DNA of 64,000 nt, taken from contig JAKFEW010000090.1 of assembly GCA_036675505.1 (NCBI GenBank), positions 1 through 64,000 on the forward strand, given 5' to 3'. This document shows, piece after piece, positions 60,327-64,000 of this stretch. Below the pieces are notes generated by a model. That model was given only the letters and a program-made list of their open reading frames with translations. It did no database searches and was not told the DNA's origin. Source of the stretch: JAKFEW01 sp036675505. GTDB taxonomy: Bacteria; Cyanobacteriota; Sericytochromatia; S15B-MN24; JAQBPE01. The position numbers and the translations under genes were made by a program. How positions within the stretch are numbered: the first letter of the stretch is position 1; the number at the start of each line of letters is the position of its first letter.

Positions 60327-61835
60327 TTGGAAAATCTCATCCCCATCCTTGTGGTAGCCGGGCTCTGCGTCGGCGGCCTGCTCGCCCTCATGTGGGTCGC
60401 CGCGAGCATCTACCGCCAGGTGCCTCCCAACCGTGCCTTGATCGTCTTCGGCATGGGCGGCACGCGCATCGTCACGACCGGCGGCAAGCTCGTCATCCCG
60501 ATGGTGCAGAGCTACAAGGAGCTCTCGCTCGAGCTCATGAGCTTCGACGTCTCGCCGGAGCAGGACCTTTACACCAGCCAGGGCATCGCCGTCAGCGTCG
60601 AGGCCGTGACCCAGATCAAGACCAAGAGCGACGAGAAGAGCATCAAGACCGCCGCCGAGCAGTTCCTCGACAAGAAGCAAGACGAGCGCGAGCACCTGAT
60701 CAAGCTGGTCATGGAAGGCCACCTGCGCGGCATCGTCGGCCTGCTGACCGTCGAGCAGATCGTCAAGGAGCCTGAGAACGTCGTGAGCCGCGTGCGCGAG
60801 ACCGTCGCCGAGGACCTCGACAAGATGGGCCTCGAGCTGATCTCCTTCACGATCAAGAAGGTCACGGACGACCAGGACTACATCAACAACATGGGCCGTC
60901 CCGACGTCGCCAAGGTGAAGCAGATCGCCGAAATCGCCGACGCCGAGGCCGAGCGGAACATCAAGATCCGCCGCGCCGAGACGTTGCGCGAGGCCGCCGT
61001 CGCCCAGGCCTCGGCCGACCAGGCCCGCGTGCTCGCGCAGTCGATCTCCGAGACCGCGCAGGCCGAGGCCCAGCGCGACCTCAACATGAGGAAGGCCGAG
61101 TACGACGCCAAGGTCAACGAGCAGCGCGCGCTGGCCGAGAAGGCCTACGATATCTCCGCCAACCAGGCGCAGCAGAAGGTCATCCAGGAGCAGGTCCGCA
61201 TCGCGCAGGTCGAGAAACAAGAACAGCTGAAGGTGCAGGAGCTCGAGGTCCAGCGCCGCGAGCTCGAGCTCGAAGCGACCATGATCAAGCAGGCGAACGC
61301 CGAACAGCGCCGCACGCAGATCACGGCCGAGGGCGAGCGCCAGAAGACGGCGATCGAAGCGACCGGCCGCGCCGAAGCGCTGCGCGAGCAGGGCAAGTCG
61401 GAAGCGGAAGTCATCGCCTTGCGCGGTGAAGCCGAAGCGCGGATCGTGCAGGCCAAGGGTCAGGCGGAGGCCGAGGTCGTGCGGGCGAAGGGCGAAGCCG
61501 AAGCGGACGCGATGCAGAAGCGCGCCGACGCCTACGAGCGCTACACGGAAGCCGCCATCCTCGACCGGATGCTCGCTTCGCTGCCCGAGATGTCGCGCGC
61601 CTTCGCCGAGGCACTCACCAAGGTCGACAAGATCACGATCGTGTCGACCGGCGACGGCAAAGGCGGCGGCGCCAGCGCCCTGACGGGCGAGGTCGCCAAG
61701 ATGGTCGCTCAGCTCCCCGAGGTCGTCGAGACGATCACGGGCTACAAGATGAGTGAGCTGCTCGACCGCGTGAAGGCAGCGCCCGCGGAGCGGGCGAAGT
61801 CGTTCCCGATCGAGACCGAGTCCTCGGCGGTCTAA
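60327..61835 (+). CDS. Flotillin-like SPFH protein
   Basis: 502 residues from a TTG start (GGAGG 5-6 nt upstream; no closer ATG). One N-terminal TM (~5-25), SPFH domain (~28-210), then a long Glu/Ala/Arg-rich coiled coil (AEIADAEAERNIKIRRAETLREAAVAQ...) to ~430, and a C-terminal region with SLPEMSRAFAEALTKVDKITIVSTGDG. This is full-length flotillin, which oligomerises at the inner membrane and organises microdomains. It is paired with the NfeD-like gene, as in many bacteria. A perfect hairpin terminator follows. Confidence 0.93.
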   Translation: MENLIPILVVAGLCVGGLLALMWVAASIYRQVPPNRALIVFGMGGTRIVTTGGKLVIPMVQSYKELSLELMSFDVSPEQDLYTSQGIAVSVEAVTQIKTKSDEKSIKTAAEQFLDKKQDEREHLIKLVMEGHLRGIVGLLTVEQIVKEPENVVSRVRETVAEDLDKMGLELISFTIKKVTDDQDYINNMGRPDVAKVKQIAEIADAEAERNIKIRRAETLREAAVAQASADQARVLAQSISETAQAEAQRDLNMRKAEYDAKVNEQRALAEKAYDISANQAQQKVIQEQVRIAQVEKQEQLKVQELEVQRRELELEATMIKQANAEQRRTQITAEGERQKTAIEATGRAEALREQGKSEAEVIALRGEAEARIVQAKGQAEAEVVRAKGEAEADAMQKRADAYERYTEAAILDRMLASLPEMSRAFAEALTKVDKITIVSTGDGKGGGASALTGEVAKMVAQLPEVVETITGYKMSELLDRVKAAPAERAKSFPIETESSAV

Positions 61836-61841
61836 ACGCAC

Positions 61842-61875
61842 CCTTCCCCTCTCCCCGTTGGGGGAGAGGGGAAGG
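61842..61875. terminator. Perfect 15-bp hairpin between convergent genes
   Basis: CCTTCCCCTCTCCCC and its exact complement arm enclose a GTTG loop. It is located between the flotillin stop (61835) and the anti-sigma stop (61887). It can stop transcription from both sides; a short REP-like repeat is an alternative reading. Confidence 0.6.
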
Positions 61876-61886
61876 ATGCCGGATGT

Positions 61887-62786
61887 TTAGATTTTGATCT
61901 CGCCCATCATCACGATCGGGCCGGTCGGCTGGGGCATCCCGCCTACCGGCTCGAGCGAGACCGCCGCGGCGGCCGGCTTCATGCCAGGCGTCGGCATCTC
62001 CACGCGCACGGTGGCGCCGCCGTCGGCGCCGACCTGGAAGGTGCCCATGCTGATCTTCTGGCCGGCGGCCGTGACGGCCCATAGCTGGTAGGTCTTGCCG
62101 GCGTCCGCGGGCGGCAGGCCCGAGGCGGCCACGAGCCAGGCGCCCTCGGCCGGGCTGAAGAAGAGCATCGCGCTCGCGTCCTTGGCCATCGGCTGGCCGG
62201 GGATCTTCGCCATGCGCGTGTCGCTGGCCTGCAGCACGGCGATCTGGGCCGCACGCTGCTCGGCCTGCTGCTGCATGCCGGCGAGCTTCTGATCCATGGC
62301 CGCCTTGTCCTGGCTCAGCAAGGCCACCTGGCCAGACAACGAGCCGACATGGCCCCAGAAGTAGACGTTCAGCGCCAAAGAGGCCAGCAAGCCGGTGCCG
62401 AGGGCGACCACCGCCGCACGCCAGCTGCCGCCAACAGCAGCGGGCCGCCTCGCCGAGCGCTCCTCGGCGAGGTCGTGCACGAGCTTCAGGCGCGGCGGCG
62501 CGGTGAGCTCGGCTGAGGCGGCGCCGGCAGGCGGCTGGCCCGCACCGGCCGCTGCGCCATCCGCCGCGAGCCGCGCAAAGATCGTCGCCTTGAGGTCATG
62601 TGACGGCGTGGCCGGCGGCAAGGTGTAGGTCATGGCGCTGGCTGCCTCCTCGAACCCGCGGGCGGCCTCGCGACAAGTGGCACAGCCAACCATGTGGGCG
62701 CGCAGGTCGGCCTCCTCGGCCGGGCCCAGGGTTCCGAACACGGCCTGGGCCGCGCGGTCCAGGTACTCCTCGTGGGTCGTCGTCAT
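61887..62786 (-). CDS. Anti-sigma factor (RskA-type, zinc-binding ZAS)
   Basis: 299 residues. N-terminal zinc anti-sigma motif H31-x3-C35-x2-C38 (HMVGCATC), single TM (AVVALGTGLLASLALNVYFWG, ~123-143), a coiled segment (SLSGQVALLSQDKAAMDQKL) and a C-terminal RskA-like extracytoplasmic domain with KTYQLWAVTAAGQKISMGTFQV. It binds and inhibits the ECF sigma factor encoded immediately upstream; start ATG 62786 overlaps the sigma stop codon by 4 bp. Confidence 0.93.
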   Translation of the reverse strand: MTTTHEEYLDRAAQAVFGTLGPAEEADLRAHMVGCATCREAARGFEEAASAMTYTLPPATPSHDLKATIFARLAADGAAAGAGQPPAGAASAELTAPPRLKLVHDLAEERSARRPAAVGGSWRAAVVALGTGLLASLALNVYFWGHVGSLSGQVALLSQDKAAMDQKLAGMQQQAEQRAAQIAVLQASDTRMAKIPGQPMAKDASAMLFFSPAEGAWLVAASGLPPADAGKTYQLWAVTAAGQKISMGTFQVGADGGATVRVEMPTPGMKPAAAAVSLEPVGGMPQPTGPIVMMGEIKI

Positions 62787-63367
62787 GGCGCGAGCACCCC
62801 CCAGGCCGGCGCGAGCGCCTCGCGCAGCCTGCCCAGCCCCGACCGGATGCGGGTCTTGATCGTGCCCAGCGGCTCGCCGGTTCGCTCGGCCACCTCGCTG
62901 TGCGAGAGGCCCTCGAAGAAAGCGAGCTCCAATGCCTGGCGCTGAGCCTCCGTCAACACGCCGAGCGCCGACTGCACCGCCCGCCGGCGCTCGGCGAGCT
63001 CGGCGTCGGCTTCCGGATCAGAGACGCGGTCCTGGGGCGTCACCGCCACCTCGGCCTCCTGGGCCTCGATGCGGCGCAGCTCGCGCTGGGCGGCGCGCAC
63101 GCGGTCGAGCGCGCGGCTGCGGGTCATCATGAAGAGCCAGCCGTCCACGCGGCCGCGCGTGGCGTCGTAGCGGTCGGCCGTTCGCCAGGCCTGGCAGAAG
63201 ACGTCCGTCACGATTTCCTCGGCCTCCTCGGGCACCCCGGTGATCTTGAGCGCCAGCGCGAACATGGGGCGCGCGTAACGATCGTAGAGCGCCGCGAGCG
63301 CGGCCTCGTCGCGGGCGGCGACGCGGCGGACGAGCGCGGGTTCGTCTGGGGATGGCAGGGCGGACAT
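62783..63367 (-). CDS. ECF-family RNA polymerase sigma factor
   Basis: 194 residues. Sigma region 2 (FALALKITGVPEEAEEIVTDVFCQAWRTADRYDATRGRVDGWLFMMTRSRALDRVR) and region 4 (LTEAQRQALELAFFEGLSHSEVAERTGEPLGTIKTRIRSGLGRLREAL). It forms an operon with its membrane anti-sigma partner and would direct a stress regulon. Start ATG 63367 has little SD. The divergent cupredoxin gene starts 220 bp away and is a plausible target, but no shared promoter motif was confirmed. Confidence 0.93.
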   Translation of the reverse strand: MSALPSPDEPALVRRVAARDEAALAALYDRYARPMFALALKITGVPEEAEEIVTDVFCQAWRTADRYDATRGRVDGWLFMMTRSRALDRVRAAQRELRRIEAQEAEVAVTPQDRVSDPEADAELAERRRAVQSALGVLTEAQRQALELAFFEGLSHSEVAERTGEPLGTIKTRIRSGLGRLREALAPAWGVLAP

Positions 63368-63586
63368 GCGGCGAGCGGTATCTGGCGCGTTGCGCCGGCT
63401 ACGAAGAGGTCGTCGGGAGGCCGGCTCATTGTACCGGATCCATGCCGGGCCCGCTGACCGTGTTACGACGCCGAGGGCCGTCCGGATTTCCCACCTGGGC
63501 GACATGGTTATGGTATCTTTTCGCACGGACGGGGGCGGGCGGCCCCGGCCTTCGCTCACGCCACCGCCCTGGGAGGAAGGATCTTC

Positions 63587-63994
63587 ATGAACACCCGTCG
63601 CCTTGTCGCCGCCGCATTCGCCGTGGCCGTCACCGCCGCCATGGTCGGCTGCACCGCCTCCGCGAGTGGTACCGTCGCCCCGGGCACCGGCGCTTCGCCG
63701 AGCACCAACTCCGGCTCGCCTCCGGGCAACGCCCAGCTGACGGCGACCGTCACGATCAAGAACTTCAAGTACATCCCCGAGAACGTCACCATCAAGAAGG
63801 GTGGCACCGTCACCTGGGTGAACGAGGATGAGCAGAAGCACGACGCCACGCCCAAGGGCAACACAGGCTTCACCGCCACCAAGCTCCTCGCCAAGGGCGA
63901 GAGCGGATCGGCCACCTTCGCGGCCGTGGGCAGCCTCGACTACACCTGCTCCGTGCACCCGAGCATGGCCGGCAAGGTCACCGTCGTCGAGTAA
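63587..63994 (+). CDS. Cupredoxin (plastocyanin-like) lipoprotein
   Basis: 135 residues; lipobox (AVTAAMVGC, Cys 22), Ser/Thr/Gly linker, then a cupredoxin domain with type-1 copper ligands H85 (KHDATP), C121 and H124 (YTCSVHPSM) and M127. It carries electrons or binds copper at the envelope. AGGAAGG lies 7 nt before the ATG; a TATGGTATCTTTT sequence 70-90 nt upstream may hold the -10. It ends just before the right edge of the window. Confidence 0.92.
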   Translation: MNTRRLVAAAFAVAVTAAMVGCTASASGTVAPGTGASPSTNSGSPPGNAQLTATVTIKNFKYIPENVTIKKGGTVTWVNEDEQKHDATPKGNTGFTATKLLAKGESGSATFAAVGSLDYTCSVHPSMAGKVTVVE

Positions 63995-64000
63995 CGCGGT

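Noticed and set aside
61842..61875. The 15-bp hairpin as a mobile REP/MITE element
   Set aside because: Only one copy is present in the window, and its place between convergent stops fits a terminator better; a genome count would decide.

Overview
The window is about 64 kb of GC-rich (close to 70 %) bacterial chromosome with about 56 protein genes, one probable pseudogene, and no rRNA, tRNA, CRISPR array, insertion sequence or prophage that I could recognise. Nearly every gene has strong G/C third-position bias. Lipoprotein signal peptides, a small beta-barrel-like protein, an OmpA-like domain and secreted enzymes point to a diderm heterotroph. The protein set does not fix the phylum. The mix (eukaryote-like Ser/Thr kinase with ATPase and TPRs, pentapeptide and ankyrin proteins, flotillin/NfeD, short TTAA-rich intergenic islands in a GC-rich genome) would suit an uncultured lineage such as the non-photosynthetic relatives of Cyanobacteria, but also other deep-branching or soil phyla. 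That placement is a guess.

Layout. 1-2.4 kb: end of a GAF-domain gene, then three small secreted proteins (one lipoprotein, one EF-hand). 2.4-7.9 kb: SpoIIE-type phosphatase with a CHASE4-like sensor, a secreted protein, an EEP-family phosphodiesterase, a small ORF and a purple-acid-phosphatase-like lipoprotein. 7.9-17.2 kb: sodium/solute symporter, START-like protein, large pentapeptide-repeat protein, two putative zinc-enzyme lipoproteins, an orphan LacI regulator and a Dabb-domain lipoprotein. 17.2-20.8 kb: an AT-richer stretch with a degraded gene, a beta-barrel-like protein and an rtcB RNA ligase gene interrupted by an HNH-containing intein. 20.8-28.2 kb: a lipoprotein with an unusual leader, an OmpA-like protein, a four-gene overlapping operon (SDR, His-rich membrane protein, DUF1304, dicarboxylate symporter), an ankyrin-M14 peptidase fusion and an esterase. 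28.2-36.6 kb: PknK-like kinase/ATPase/TPR protein, DUF1232 protein, a receiver-TPR-Cys-DUF2325 protein, and a protein made of 33-residue repeats. 36.6-45.2 kb: membrane protein and CocE-type hydrolase, APC permease, a cupin/YceI/cupin/SnoaL cluster and two tandem beta-helix proteins. 45.3-54.9 kb: lipoprotein, nitronate monooxygenase, C39-like peptidase, membrane-fused spermidine-synthase-like protein, an OmpR/HisKA two-component pair and a duplicated PAP2/haloperoxidase protein. 54.9-64 kb: TrkA protein and RCK-gated potassium channel, NCS1 permease with SPFH, NfeD-like and flotillin genes, an ECF sigma/anti-sigma pair, and a cupredoxin lipoprotein.

The region is ordinary chromosome rather than a mobile island. 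The most noteworthy items are the intein with its compositionally foreign flanks in rtcB, a set of intergenic 11-bp-phased TTAA/TTCATC repeats resembling OmpR/PhoB-class sites, four genes with a -10 box exactly 6 nt before the start codon (probable leaderless transcription), a strong promoter with two palindromes before the YceI gene, and several unusual domain fusions.
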